Source of the DNA: Edaphochlamys debaryana
Taxonomy: Eukaryota > Chlorophyta > Chlorophyceae > Chlamydomonadales
NCBI GenBank assembly: GCA_016858145.1
Contig: JAEHOE010000204.1
Coordinates: 1-64,000 of the forward strand
Reading direction: 5' to 3'
DNA length: 64,000 bases
Under the pieces are notes generated by a model, which saw nothing but the letters and a program-made list of their open reading frames with translations, did no database searches and was not told where the DNA came from. Shown in pieces: positions 20,521-32,183 of this stretch (positions are counted from its first letter, which is position 1; the number at the start of each line of letters is the position of its first letter). The translations under genes and the position numbers were made by a program.

Positions 20521-21785
20521 AGCGGCGGCCTGGCGGGCGCCCGTCGCCGCGCTGGGCTCGCCGTTGCCTGCCCCTGTACCGCTCTGACATCGTGCTTGGT
20601 GTGCTCGGCGTCTCGGAATGGTTCACGCTACCGTCCGAGCTCCACTGCGGAGTTCGGGCCGCTGGCCTCTTTGCAGCGCTGCTGCAGCGTATCCCCCCAG
20701 CTTGGGTGGAGGCTGCACGTGCTGCACGGCTGGCGCCTGGTGGGCCGGCCGCGGCCCCGCCGCTGCTGGCTGCCTGTCGCATCATCGCCCCTGCCGTGGG
20801 CTGGACGCTGCCGCCGGGTGCTCCCTGCCGCGTGATCCAGCTCACGGTTCGGGCCGCTACTCAGCTCCAACTCTCCGCGTCGGTGGACTCGCTGGCGCGG
20901 CGCCATCGGGCCTTCGTTGCGGAGGCCCTGTCCCTTCCCGCTGCGCCGCCTGAATCACTGTCTGCGTTCGCCGCAGCTCTGCGGCGGCTTTGGGCGGTGC
21001 GGTGGGAGCCGGAACACAAGAACCGCTCTGGCGTCTGGCTCTTAATGGGTTTGCGGGATTTGGGATGCATGCAGCTGATATTGCTCGGGGAGTAGGCCCT
21101 GCGATGTGCCCATGTGGTGTGTGGATGGCTGAAGGGGATCGGGCGCACCACTTCTGGTCTTGCTGTGTCGCTGGTGCTCTTCGTGAGGCCCTTGAAGAAG
21201 AACTGTACAGATGGACTCCTAGCTATGCCCTCGGCAAGCAGCATTTGTGGCTCGTGACTCCGCCTGCGGGCGTGTCTGGTGTGACTTGGGATGTGGTCTG
21301 CCTAGCTGCGGTGGCTGCTCTGGAGCGGGGACGTCAGTGGCTCTATGCCGCCCGCCCGGAGACAGGTGCCCCGCTTGGGCGCGCCACCCTTTCTCGACTT
21401 GGTTTGCAAGTGGTTGCGGAATTTTGGGCTCGTGTTCGCTCCTTTGCGGAAGACTGTGGTCAAGGTTTCAGTAAGAAGTGGAGAGACGTTCCGCCCGAGC
21501 ACCCTTTCCTGGGCGGCGTCGCCGGGAAGCCGCGGTTCAACCCCCCTGCGGATGTCGAGCCGCCTTCCCCCTGACTCGGCATGGTTGTGGTGCTTGTGAT
21601 GATCTCATGTAGCTAGCCCTCTCGGGCTGGGACTGTCACTGTATGGGTTGGAGTAGGTGGCTGCCTCGGTGTTGGACATTCCCTTAGGGTACGCCTGGGG
21701 TCGGGGGAAGTTGACTCTCTCCCCCTTGTGCGGGGCCGGCAGCTTGCTGCCCGCTGGCCGCCACCCTGTAATGCGTCATTCCTAA
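20521..21785 (+). mobile_element. 5'-truncated family A LINE copy, ORF2 C-terminus frameshifted
   Basis: Homology to A2 starts at the codons for ERRPGGRPSPRW (A2 position ~52684) and runs to the 3' end CCTAA at 21785. The coding part is broken near 21020, where GAACACAAGAACC lacks one A relative to GAACACAAAGAACC in the other copies. The zinc-finger segment CPCGVWMAEGDRAHHFWSC is intact downstream. ORF2 would end at 21574. This is a dead copy, useful as the insertion site of A1. Confidence 0.9.
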
Positions 21786-21840
21786 TAGCACCATAGCACC
21801 ATAGCACCATAGCTATGCGCTGCCGACTGATGCTCTAGGC

Positions 21841-23187
21841 ATGGCGTATTACGCGACCGCTGCGCGCGCCGCTCCGGCGCGCTCAGGGCTTACGGTTGAT
21901 ATGCCAGCATCAGTTAAGTCGTTCCTGGATGGCCAGCGCGTGCGGACGGCGACGTTCACAGCGCATTTCCCTCGCCGATCGCCGGCCACGCTCTCGCGCT
22001 CTCGCCGCGCGATTCAGGAGTCTTTTTTCCAGCAGCTGAAGTCCGCGCTGCCCGCGGCGGGCGGCGCGGACTCGGCGAACCCCTCGCTTCGCATCGGCTT
22101 CGCGAAGGGATGCCTCCTGCGCTCTGTGCCAGGGGGCGCCACTGCTCAGGTGGACATTACGGTCCCCAGTAACTTGTTTGGCTGGTTGGCTGACCAGCTG
22201 GACGACCGGAGCGGCCTGGAGTCCGCGGCCCTGCCCGGTGGAGTCGCGAAGCTTCGCTGGGTCGGCCGCTGGGACTCCAACGAGGGGTCCTACGTCCGGG
22301 CTCGCCCGCGCCACTTCCTGGCTACCAGCCTCCCGCCGGGCCTGGGCCTCGAGCTGGACGTGGCCCGGGACCTCCTGGGGGCCTGCCTGGGGGGGGTGGA
22401 GCTGGGCGCGCTCGAGGTGTGGTGCCTGCACGGCGGCAGTGCACCCATGCCGTTTACCGACCGGCTGATCGTGCCGGTGCCAGAGGGGGCTCAGCTACCG
22501 TCCGAGGAGCCCTCGTTCACGGTGGTCATGAAGGGCCACGGCGACGTCGTCTTCGAACTCTTCGACATCGACCGGTACCGCGCGCAGGCCGCTGCCGGCC
22601 CCTCCGGGGGAGGCAGCAGCGGCGGCCGTGGCAGCGGGGGCGGGGGCGGCGGAGGCGGCGGCGGCAGCGGGGGGAACGGCGGCGGCAGCACGGGCGGGGG
22701 CGGCGGCGGCAGCCAGGGTGGGGGCGGCGGCGGCAGCAAGGGCGGGGGCGGCGGCGGCGGCAAGGGCGGCGGCGGCGGCGGTGGCAACAGCGGCGGCGGT
22801 GGCAACGGCGGCGGCGGCAGCGGCGGCGGCAACGGAGCGGCACAGCAGCGGCGTGGCGGCGATGATGCGGCCGGGGGCGGCGGGGGTGTTCGCACCCGCA
22901 GCATGTCCCGGGGCAGGAGCAGCACGGCGCTTCCGCCCCGGGTGCAGGCCACCATGGACAAGGTGGCGGCTCGCCAGGCGGCGGGCCAGCCTCTGGCGCC
23001 GGGCCTCGACCGGCCCTCGGCGGCGCGCAGCAAATCCCCTCCTGCCGGGCGCGACCCCAAGCGCCAGTGCGCTCCCCCGGCGGGGCGCGAGACGCTGCAG
23101 CTCCCGCAGACGCTTGACGTGGACATGGCCGGCGGTGAGGGCGGCTCCACGATGGCGCCCGACGGCGCCGCTATGGTCACCTCATAG
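21841..23187 (+). CDS. Family A ORF1 protein (copy A1), 448 aa
   Basis: ORF1 of a LINE, the presumed RNA-binding partner that packages the element RNA. It begins at a true ATG (MAYYATAARAAPARSG) 19 bases after the 5' oligomer repeat. Residues ~1-240 look globular, with a basic stretch (HFPRRSPATLSRSRRAI). Residues ~250-335 are a glycine tract with serine and asparagine. The C-terminal third has basic clusters (TRSMSRGRSS, PAGRDPKRQ). No CCHC knuckle or RRM is recognisable. It is almost identical to copy A2 at 47927-49273. It ends in TAG at 23185, while the ORF2 frame is already open from 22866 in the -1 register. Confidence 0.8.
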   Translation: MAYYATAARAAPARSGLTVDMPASVKSFLDGQRVRTATFTAHFPRRSPATLSRSRRAIQESFFQQLKSALPAAGGADSANPSLRIGFAKGCLLRSVPGGATAQVDITVPSNLFGWLADQLDDRSGLESAALPGGVAKLRWVGRWDSNEGSYVRARPRHFLATSLPPGLGLELDVARDLLGACLGGVELGALEVWCLHGGSAPMPFTDRLIVPVPEGAQLPSEEPSFTVVMKGHGDVVFELFDIDRYRAQAAAGPSGGGSSGGRGSGGGGGGGGGGSGGNGGGSTGGGGGGSQGGGGGGSKGGGGGGGKGGGGGGGNSGGGGNGGGGSGGGNGAAQQRRGGDDAAGGGGGVRTRSMSRGRSSTALPPRVQATMDKVAARQAAGQPLAPGLDRPSAARSKSPPAGRDPKRQCAPPAGRETLQLPQTLDVDMAGGEGGSTMAPDGAAMVTS

Positions 23188-23189
23188 CC

Positions 23190-26100
23190 GGCCGTGGGGC
23201 ACGGCGCTCGGAGTCAGCTCTGCTGCGGGTTGGCTCCCACAACGTGCGCGGCCTTGTGACTCGCTCGGGTCATGGGGCTGATGCACGTGTGCCAGCGCTG
23301 CTCAAGTGCTGGGAGCGCAACCGCTTGGACGTGGTCTGCCTGCAGGAGACCCATGTCCTGGCGGGGGAGGAGAACGCAGCTGCCCTGAAGCTGCGTACAG
23401 CCTCGGCGGCTCTGCGCCTCCGAGGTTGGACGCCGTTCTGGAGCGCCGCGGTCACCCTTGATAGCGGCCGGCCGTCAGGGGGGGTGGCTATCCTCGTGCG
23501 TACGGCGCTTCTAGAGCGGCAGCTCGTCACCTATCCGTCGGGACAGGCAGCCCCGGCCGCCTCGCCTGACGGACGCCTCCTTACACTGCCCCTCTGCTGG
23601 GGTGGCCACTCCTTTGTGGTGGCGTCTGCATACCTTCCGGCCTGCGACCCTGCGGGCCAGCGGGAGTTTGCGGCGTCACGCCTGGCCCCTCTTTGCGCCG
23701 CCGGCCGCCCGCCGCTGGTGCTCGCCGCCGACTTCAACTGGGTTCCGGACGTGCAGCTCGACTCCGTCGCTGGGGCAGGTCGCTCTAGCGACCCCCCAAC
23801 TGCCCGGCAGTTCGCAGCTGCGTGCCCGGGCCTGGTTGACTCCTTCCGTCACCTTCATCCGCAGCTACGCAGCTTCAGCTATGTGGCGCCCAATGGTGGG
23901 TCCCGTGTTGACCGGGTCCTCCTCTCGCCGGGCCTGGCACCGGCCCTGCGTGAGGCAGCCATTCGGGAGGCCGCAGTCTCCGATCATCGTCTTGTCCTAG
24001 CAGGCCTTGCCCCAGTTGCGGACTCGCGCCTGGGGCCGGGCCTCCGTCGTGTGCGTGTTTCGTTCTACGACTTTGCTGACTTGCGCGACTCCTGGTCTGC
24101 CTGGCTTGAGGCTGCTATCGCTGAGGCGCCCGCGGGTGACCGCGAGCTCCTTGAGTGGTGGCCGGGCTTCAAGCGCAGGCTAGCCGCCCATGCGGGGCGG
24201 CTGAATCGTGAGGCCTATGTCCGCCGCGTCGCAGCCGGCGCCGACGAGGAGGCGGCGCAAGCCGCCTTTGACTCGGCGCTGGCAGCGGCAGCGGCGGGCG
24301 ACCAAACCGCCGCCCGAGATGCCGTGGTTGCCCGCTCTGCGAGCGCTGCGGCAGCGCTCCGGGCGGCGGCGCGCCCTGCTGGCGCTGCGCGGCGGGCATG
24401 GCTACGCTCAGGCGAACGGCCGTGCCCCGCTGTCACCTCCCTCGTTCGGCCTCCCACGCCGCGGTGCCCGATCCTGGCGCTGCGGCGACCTAACGGCACG
24501 TTGGTCACCTCGCCCACGGCGGTTCCGCAGGTGGCCGCCGACTTCTGGGCTAGCGTGTGCACGCCTGGCCCTGCAGCGCCGTCGGCCCGCCATGCGGTGC
24601 TGACGGCGCTACGGGAGCTGGGGTCGCGCTGCCCAGCGTCGGCGGTCGAGGCCTTGGGCCAGCCTACGGTTACCGCTGAGGAAGTTCGCAAGGCGCTGGC
24701 GGCCTCACCGCCTGGCAAGGCGGCGGGGGCCGACGGCATCCCAACCGAGCTCTACAAGGAATTCTCCACACAGTTTGCGCCCCTGTTAGCTCGAGTCTTC
24801 ACTGCGGTGGGGACTCAGCAGGCGGCGCCAGCTGGCTTTCTTGATGGCGTCATCTCCTCGTTCTACAAGGCGGGCGACCGCACGCTTCCCTCCAACTACC
24901 GCCCAATCACCCTCCTCGACACCGACTACCGCACCCTCGCCCGTGTCCTCATGCTTCGTCTTCGACCCGTCTTCGCCCTCGTCATTGGCCCTGAGCAAAC
25001 TGCCTTCCTTGCTGGCCGCCGCATCGCCGACAACGTGCTGCTCTTGCAGCTGTTGCCGGAGTTGCTGCGGTCGGCAGGGCAGGCGGGGGCCGCCGTCTTC
25101 CTCGATTTCTACAAGGCCTATGACACTGTTGATCGCTCTTTCCTCTTTGACTGCCTGGAGGCGCTGGGCGTCGGATCGGGCTTCCTAGCCTGGGTCCGCT
25201 GCCTGCACACGGGCACCCGCGCCTCAGCCCTTGTCAACGGCCACCTGTCCAACCCGGTCTCCATCTCGGCTGGCGTTCGGCAGGGGTGCCCCCTCGCCCC
25301 TCTCCTCTACCTCGCCGTGGCTCAGGCTCTGTCCTGCTGGCTGCGGCGGTGTCGGGTTGGGTTGGTGGCGGCTGGGGTGCCGGTGCTGGCCTCCCAGTAC
25401 GCTGACGACTGCACCCCCCTGCTGGACGGCCCCCACTGCGCTCCTGCATTCCTGCAAGCCATGGAGGTCTTCCGGCAGGCCTCGGGTCAGCGCCTAAACG
25501 TTGACAAAACAGAGCTTATGCCGCTCGGCCCTGCTGCTGCTGCCCCTGTCCTGGAGCGTGTTGCCAGCTCCGAGGCCGGGACCGCGGCCAGCGGGGCTCC
25601 TGCCCCGGCGCCGCCGGTCTCGGCGGCGCCCACCACCTCTCCGCCGCCCCTCGGGGCGGCGGCCTCCTCTGTGGCCCTGGCGGGTGCGTCCCGCTCCCGC
25701 CACGGCCGCAGATACCCCGCACGCTGGCGCTGCTGCCGCGGTGACCCTTGTGGTCGCAGCGGCGGCGGCGCCGGCTCCTGCCCTCCGCACCGTGTCCTCA
25801 GCCCGCACGCTGGGCGTCCTGTTTTGGGGCGCCCCGCCCTCAACGTTACCTGTCGTCGACTTCGCTCCTGTCTACGCCGTCCTGCAGCGAGTGGCGCACC
25901 TGCCGCTTTCTGCCTTCGGCCGCGCTTTTGCGGCCTCGTCGTATGCGCTAAGTAAAGTTCTGTACCATCTTGAGTTTTCCCGCCTGCCGTCAGCCTCAGC
26001 GCTGTCGACCCTCGGCAGTCGTGTGGCGGCGCTGGTTGATCGGGGCCTGGCTCCGGACGCTGACGCCGACACGCGACGCACGCGCCTGCCTGGCTTGCCG

Positions 26101-27654
26101 TCGGACTGCCTCGTGCTCCCGCCTGTGGTTGGCGGCTTCGGCCTCCTACCGCTGCGTGAGCACGTTCAGGCCCGGCATGCTTGCCTGGCCTCACGCTTTA
26201 TCCACGGCGCGCTGGGCTTCTTGCCTAGTGTGCCCACCTGGGTGGCGGTGGCGATGGCGCAACTTCGTCGTCTCCATCCGGCCGCCCACCCCCTCGCCCT
26301 CCTCACTGCAGCCGCTGGCGGGCGCCTCTTCGGATGCCCCATCCCCAGCGACTGCCCCGCCCTCAAACGTCTTGTCTCTGCCTTCACTACTCTTCCGCCG
26401 CCGGCTGTGCTTGCGTGGGACTTGCTAGCAGCGGGGCCATGGTGCTACCACGCTCCGCTGTGGGGCAATCCCGCGCTTGATGCTGGCGGCGAGCCTCTAC
26501 ATGTGGCTTTCCCCGACCTCTTCGACGTGCCTTCGCTTCGTTGCGTGGGCATGGCGGTTGCGGTGGTGGATGCCTTCCGTCGCTTCAACCGTCAATGGGA
26601 GCGGCGGCCTGGCGGGCGCCCGTCGCCGCGCTGGGCTCGCCGTTGCCTGCCCCTGTACCGCTCTGACGTCGTTCTTGGTGTGCTCGGCGTCTCGGAATGG
26701 TTCACACTACCGTCCGAGCTCCACTGCGGAGTTCGGGCCGCTGGCCTCTTTGCAGCACTGCTGCAGCGTATCCCCCCAGCTTGGGTGGAGGCTGCACGTG
26801 CTGCACGGCTGGCGCCTGGTGGGCCGGCCGCGGCCCCGCCGCTGCTGGCTGCCTGTCGCATCATCGCCCCTGCCGTGGGCTGGACGCTGCCGCCGGGTGC
26901 TCCCTGCCGCGTGATCCAGCTCACGGTTCGGGCCGCTACTCAGCTCCAACTCTCCGCGTCGGTGGAATCGCTGGCGCGGCGCCATCGGGCCTTCGTTGCG
27001 GAGGCCCTGTCCCTTCCCGCTGCGCCGCCTGAATCACTGTCTGCGTTCGCCGCAGCTCTGCGGCGGCTTTGGGCGGTGCGGTGGGAGCCGGAACACAAAG
27101 AACCGCTCTGGCGTCTGGCTCTTAATGGGTTTGCGGGATTTGGGATGCATGCAGCTGATATTGCTCGGGGAGTAGGCCCTGCGATGTGCCCATGTGGTGT
27201 GTGGATGGATGAAGGGGATCGGACGCACCACTTCTGGTCTTGCTGTGTCGCTGGTGCTCTTCGTGAGGCCCTTGAAGAAGAACTGTACAGATGGACTCCT
27301 AGCTATGCCCTCGGCAAGCAGCATTTGTGGCTCGTGACTCCGCCTGTGGGCGTGTCTGGTGTGACTTGGGATGTGGTCTGCCTAGCTGCGGTGGCTGCTC
27401 TGGAGCGGGGACGTCAGTGGCTCTATGCCGCCCGCCCGGAGACAGGTGCCCCGCTTGGGCGCGCCACCCTTTCTCGACTTGGTTTGCAAGTGGTTGCGGA
27501 ATTTTGGGCTCGTGTTCGCTCCTTTGCGGAAGACTGTGGTCAAGGTTTCAGTCAGAAGTGGAGAGACGTTCCGCCCGAGCACCCTTTCCTGGGCGGCGTC
27601 GCCGGGAAGCCGCGGTTCAACCCCCCTGCGGATGTCGAGCCGCCTTCCCCCTGA
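23190..27654 (+). pseudogene. Family A ORF2 (endonuclease/reverse transcriptase), copy A1, one frameshift
   Basis: The frame encodes VGSHNVRG, VVCLQETHV and LAADFN (endonuclease), then YRPITLLDTDYRTLARV, DFYKAYDTVDR, GVRQGCPLAPLLY and QYADDCT (reverse transcriptase), and lastly CPCGVWMDEGDRTHHFWSC (zinc finger, zf-RVT-like). An extra C near 25690 (GTCCCGCTCCC, against GTCCGCTCCC in A2) shifts the frame in the A/P-rich linker after the RT core. The first part ends at 25955, and the remainder is open to 27654 in the other frame. Otherwise it matches the intact A2 protein very closely. No ATG lies near the start of the ORF2 frame. Confidence 0.9.
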
Positions 27655-27746
27655 CTCGGCGTGGTTGTGGTGCTTATGATGATCTCATGTGGCTAGCCTT
27701 CTCGGGCTGAGACTGTCGCTGTATGGGTTGGAGTAGGTGGCTGCCT

Positions 27747-29871
27747 GAGGTATAAATTGGACCGTAGCGTGGTTTGTTCGCAACAGGAAGAGGATGTAAA
27801 ATATATCATGAATGGCGGTGTCTTCGCATGAGCCCCTTTGCAACACGCACAGGGGCGGCACGTGCTCCTCAGGGGGGCAGACGTGCGTAACAGCTCACGC
27901 AGTTGGCTTAGCAGGCGGGGACAGGGCGGCAGTGCGCGCACGCCGTGTGGGCAGGGCCAGACACAGGCAGGCAGGCAGCGGCGGGCGGGGGCAAACACAG
28001 GCACACACAGAAGCCAAAGCAAGGTGCAATCCAAAGGCGCACATACACGGCCCTACACGGCTGGAAAGCGGGGAAAGCGCCGTGGCCACCCAACAGTCCC
28101 CAACAGCAACCGCAAACAGTAAACGGCTTTCACAATTGTAGACAAGAAAGGTAGTCAATTGCTTACGCAATAGCAGCAACTACAATGAGAAACACGCGTG
28201 AGCGGGGGCTCCGACGGGTCCCGCGGGGTTGGGGCCGGTGATCCGATCCGGGGCGTGCGGAAGCGTCTCTCGCACGCCGGGAACCATAATATGGTCCCAA
28301 ACGTGCGAAAGCCGCTTAACCCGCAAGACAGCCCGCTAAGCACCCAACAAGCCATCATGAATGCTCCCAGGTCGATACGGGGCTGCAATCAAGCGCAGCG
28401 GCGGTCGGCTGGTGTGCGCACTGCGCTGGGATGCGGTTTGACTTCTGCGGGCCTGCCGGGGCGCGAGCCCCTAGCCGACGACGCTGCTATGTGCACACGA
28501 GGGCGAAGGATAGTGCGGCTACAAGGGCGTCTGCACCCCCGCGAGCAAGAATCATCGTGCTGCAGCGGTGCTCGACTCCTGGAGCAACTTTCAGCTTCAT
28601 AGCTCGAATCATCGCCCGAAGCTGACATTGTAGTCAGGGCCTCTTGGGCCGTGCCATCGCCAGTTACGCCAGAGTGTGTTTGGCCGGGCTAGCTGGGAGA
28701 TGCAGTATAGCCTACGGTAATATGCCTTGAGTTGTCAGGGGGCATGTGGTGTGGGACCTGTGGGTACGCAGCGGCGTTCGGGTACACTCGAGTGCATGGG
28801 CATGGGCGGGTCTGTGCCTCAACCGAAGGGCTGGCCGACTGGTGCAAGAAACGTTTGGCGTGTTGAGCACATATAGGCAATGCACTCTTGCTCCGTTCTG
28901 GGCGCAAGCTGTCCAAGTCCGGGGGGATGCGTCCTCCAGACGACAGTTTGACCGCAATAGCAGCGACGCTGTCGCGTTAGAGTCGCTGCCAGGCTAGCAC
29001 TCTACATGCTGCTGGTGCCAGCGCTTGCTGCACCTTGCGCACTGCCAGGAGTCGAGCACCGCTGCAGCACGATGATTCTTGCTCGCGGGGGTGCAGACGC
29101 CCTTGTAGCCGCACTATCCTTCGCCCTCGTGTGTGCATAGCAGCGTCGTCGGCTAGGGGCTCGCGCCCCGGCAGGCCCGCAGAAGTCAAACCGCATCCCA
29201 GCGCAGTGCGCACACCAGCCGACCGCCGCTGCGTTTGATTGCAGCCCCGTATCGACCTGGGAGCATTCATGATGGCTTGTTGGGTGCTTAGCGGGCTGTC
29301 TTGCGGGTTAAGCGGCTTTCGCACGTTTGGGACCATATTATGGTTCCCCGCGTGCGAGAGACGCTTCCGCACGCCCCGGACCGGATCACCGGCCCCAACC
29401 CCGCGAGACCCGTCGGAGCCCCCGCTCACGCGTGTTTCTCATTGTAGTTGCTGCTATTGCGTAAGCAATTGACTACCTTTCTTGTCTACAATTGTGAAAG
29501 CCGTTTACTGTTTGCGGTTGCCGTTGGGGGACTGTTGGGTGGCCACGGCGCTTTCCAGCCGTGTAGGGCCGTGTATGTGCGCCTTTGGATTGCACCTTGC
29601 TTTGGCTTCTGTGTGTGCCTGTGTTTGCCCCCGCCCGCCGCTGCCTGCCTGCCTGTGTCTGGCCCTGCCCACCGGCGTGAGCGCACTGCCGCCCTGTCCC
29701 CGCCTGCTAAGCCAACTGCGTGAGCTGTTACGCACGTCTGCCCCCTTGAGGGGCACGTGCCGCCCCTATGCGTGTTACAGAGGGGCTCATGCGAACACAC
29801 CGCCATTCATGATTTATTTTACATCCTCTTCCTGTTGCGAACAAACCACAGATAGGTGCGTTTCCTAACTG
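27747..29871. mobile_element. Non-autonomous inverted-repeat DNA transposon with 8-bp TSD (hAT-like?)
   Basis: The family A 3' UTR is interrupted here and resumes after a duplicated GGCTGCCT (27739-27746 and 29872-29879). The arms 27769-28582 and 29045-29849 are inverted copies of about 810 bp with few differences (GTGGTTTGTTCGCAACAGG at the outer side). The outermost 22 bp on each side pair only loosely (GAGGTATAAA against CAGTTAGGAA). The 462-bp centre has no transposase. An 8-bp duplication fits hAT, P or Zisupton-type elements; hAT-like is a guess. The open frame at 28198-28602 and its mirror are by-products of the arms. Confidence 0.85.
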
Positions 29872-30002
29872 GGCTGCCTCGGTGTTAGACATTCCCTTAG
29901 GGTACGCCTGGGGTCGGGGGACGTTGACTCTCTCCCCCTTGTGCGGGGCCGGCAGCTTGCTGCCCGCTGGCCGCAACCCTGTAATGCGTCATTCCTAACG
30001 AT

Positions 30003-30453
30003 AGAGATGATTCGTCATCCGCTTCGGACGGGTGATTGTTGCGGCCCTGTGGCTGCTGTACGGTTGGCAGTTGTCCTCTACGGTTCTGACCTGAACTTGG
30101 TGGCTGCGGCTGCTTGGCTGTTGACCTGCGCATGTGCTGTTCGGGCTAGGTGGCGGCGCTGATGTGCGGTGGCTAGGGACCTTCCGGTCTCGCGGCCGGG
30201 GGCCCTGGGGTGCGTGTGGCGTGAGGGTGGTTGCGCTTTGTTTGCGGACGTACTGCGCCCTTGTGCGCTTGAGTATTGCGCACGGCCCGTGTTGAGTTAG
30301 TGGGTGCGCTGTTCTGCGGTTGTTCAGGACGCTTCCGGCTTCGGCTGGGGGGCATGGGGTTCCGAGGGCTGCTGCTCCGTCAAAGTCCTCCCTACCTTTG
30401 CGCTCGCCGCATTGGCTCGGGGAGGCACCCTATGTAACAAACGGCTTCCTAAC
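30003..30453 (+). mobile_element. 5'-truncated LINE of a third family (C), 3' UTR
   Basis: It starts within the last codons of an ORF2 (CGTCATCCGCTTCGGACGGG then TGA, the ending SSASDG seen in the minus-strand copy near 54250). It continues as a ~430-bp 3' UTR ending ATGTAACAAACGGCTTCCTAAC. The inner motif CTTCGGCTGGGGGGCATGGG resembles the B-family 3' UTR (CTTCGGTTGGGGGGCAAGGG), so the families are related. It lies directly between A1 and B1. Confidence 0.75.
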
Positions 30454-30582
30454 GATAGAGCCAATAGAGCCATAGAGCCAATAGAGCCATAGAGCTACTA
30501 ATAGAGCCAATAGAGCCATAGAGCCAATAGAGCCATAGAGCGTTCCACCTGACCCCTCTTGAGCATCGATGGTTCCAGACTG

Positions 30583-31965
30583 ATGCCCGGTGGCAAAAAG
30601 CAGAAGCGCCCGCGGCAACGGCCGCGCCCTGGCGCTTCTGAATCAGCAGATGAGATAGCGCCGCTGCTCCGGCAGCACCTGGCGGACCCGACGTGGAGCG
30701 CTGCTGGCCTTGAAGTCTTCATCGCGGGTCGCAAGCCCGAAGACCTCTCGGGGCCGGACCTGCGCTCGCTCATCGCTAGCGCTCAGGACCACGTTCTCGT
30801 TCCGCTGACCAGCGCGGCCCTGGCCCAGCAGCTGGGCCGCCTCCCGGGCTTCACGCATGGCATCCGCAGGGATGCCGCGCCTGATGGCTCAGGCACGCTG
30901 GTGCGGTTTGATATCGCGTTCCCAGCGCGCCTCCAGACTCGGCTGGATGCACTCTTTGGCGGCACGGCGCGCTCGCTGTCCTGCCCGTCTCCCTTCGGCG
31001 ATGCGGGCACGATTGCGTGGGCCCTCGCTGACTCGGCTGCGGACCGCTCCCGCCAATGGCTCCTCGTCTCCATCCCCGGCGCGGCCTTCTTCTCGTCGGA
31101 GGGCGTGAAGCAGCAGCTCAGCCTGTCGCTGCCCGGAGTGGAGGTGCTGACTGTGGAGGCTTACACCTCGTACAGCTGGGCGACCACGGCGGAGGGCGTA
31201 CGCCACACGGACCGCTGGCTGGTGGCAGTGCCCGCCACGGCCTCCCTCCCGGCCCCGCTGCCGGCCGAGGCCTGGTCCAAGCGGATCAGGGGCGGCTCCA
31301 TGCCGCTGACGCTCACGGTCCAGCCCTTCGATAAGTCAAGCCACGATAGGAGCAAGCGGTCCCTGCAGGCTCAGCCCGCTGCCGCTGCCGCCTCGTGCGG
31401 TGGCGGGGCGACCGGCTCTGGTGGCAACCGCCCTCCGGCGGGACGCGGCACCCGCCCCGCCCGCACTGCTCCCCGTGCCGCTGCAGCGGGCGGGGCCTCC
31501 GCAGCCGCCGCCTCCGCCGCTGCCGCCACCACCGCCGCTGGCGGCGGTCAGGGCGGCTCTGTGGCGAACGGCGCCAACGCGGCTGGCGGCCCCGCCGCGG
31601 CCGGCGACACCGCCACCGCTGAGCCCCCGGCTCCTCACCCGCCCGCGGCCCCCGTGGCCCCCGCCGCAGCGGTGCCCTGCGCGGAGGGCGCTGCGGCGGT
31701 GCCGCCTGCCGCCGCGGTCGCCGCAGCCCCAGCGGAGGCTGCCCCTGCCGAGCCTGCTCCCGCCACCCCCACGGCGGAGACCCCCACGGCGCCTGCCGCC
31801 CCAGCCCCCGCGGCTGTGGCCCCCGCGGCGCCCGCCGCCGCCGCTCCCGCGGTGGAGGCCCCCGCGGCGCATGCCGCCGCCGCCCCCTGCTCCCGTCGCC
31901 GCCCCGTCCGGGGCTACCGCCGGTGCCAGCCCGGAGGCCGCGCGGCCGGTCAGCCCCACGCCTGA
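30583..31965 (+). pseudogene. Family B ORF1, copy B1, frameshifted near its C-terminus
   Basis: It starts at ATG 30583 (MPGGKKQKRPRQRPRPG, a basic N-terminus), then a globular region to about residue 255, then a long Ala/Pro/Gly-rich segment. Relative to B2 an extra C in GCCGCCCCCTGCTCC (about 31883-31887) shifts the frame, and the reading ends at a TGA at 31965 instead of continuing ~75 residues to the TAA seen in B2. The natural frame after the shift still matches B2 up to the inversion breakpoint at 32184. Confidence 0.85.
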
Positions 31966-32183
31966 CCGCCGCCTGCGCCTGCCCGAGACCCTGGACGAGG
32001 AGGCTCCGCCGAAGCGGGTGTGCAGCCGCTTTCCCGACGGCTCCAACGGTGATTCGCCTCCCGACGGCATGGCCGTCGACGGCGCCGGCGCTGAGGACGA
32101 GGGCGGCGGTTGGCTGCGGGTGGGGCCCCGAGGGCGGCCCCTTCCGCACGTGGGTGGCCGCCCCGCCGGCGGTGACCCGCCTC

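Larger units (their letters stand above)
21786..30000 (+). mobile_element. Family A LINE, near full-length copy A1 (with DNA transposon insert)
   Basis: The element starts with (ATAGCACC)n and ATAGCTATGCGCTGCC, has ORF1 at 21841-23187, ORF2 with one frameshift, and a 3' UTR ending TGTAATGCGTCATTCCTAAC at 29999. The 3' UTR is split at GGCTGCCT by a 2.1-kb inverted-repeat transposon (27747-29871). It lies directly after the CCTAA end of the previous copy. The order ORF1, apurinic-type endonuclease, reverse transcriptase and C-terminal zinc finger is the L1-type layout; the algal Zepp/ZeppL lineage is the likely relative. Confidence 0.92.

Noticed and set aside
22491..23180. Minus-strand proline-rich open frame (also at 48577-49266)
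   Set aside because: It is the complement of the ORF1 glycine tract and appears only because that tract is GGN-repeated.
23244..23246. GTG at 23244 (and 42092, 49330) as the ORF2 start
   Set aside because: GTG is not a normal nuclear start codon in green algae, and conserved endonuclease residues (VGSHN) lie upstream of it.
28198..28602. 134-residue frame, mirrored at 28977-29429, as a transposase
   Set aside because: It lies in the inverted arms of the foldback element, lacks catalytic motifs and exists in both arms only through symmetry.
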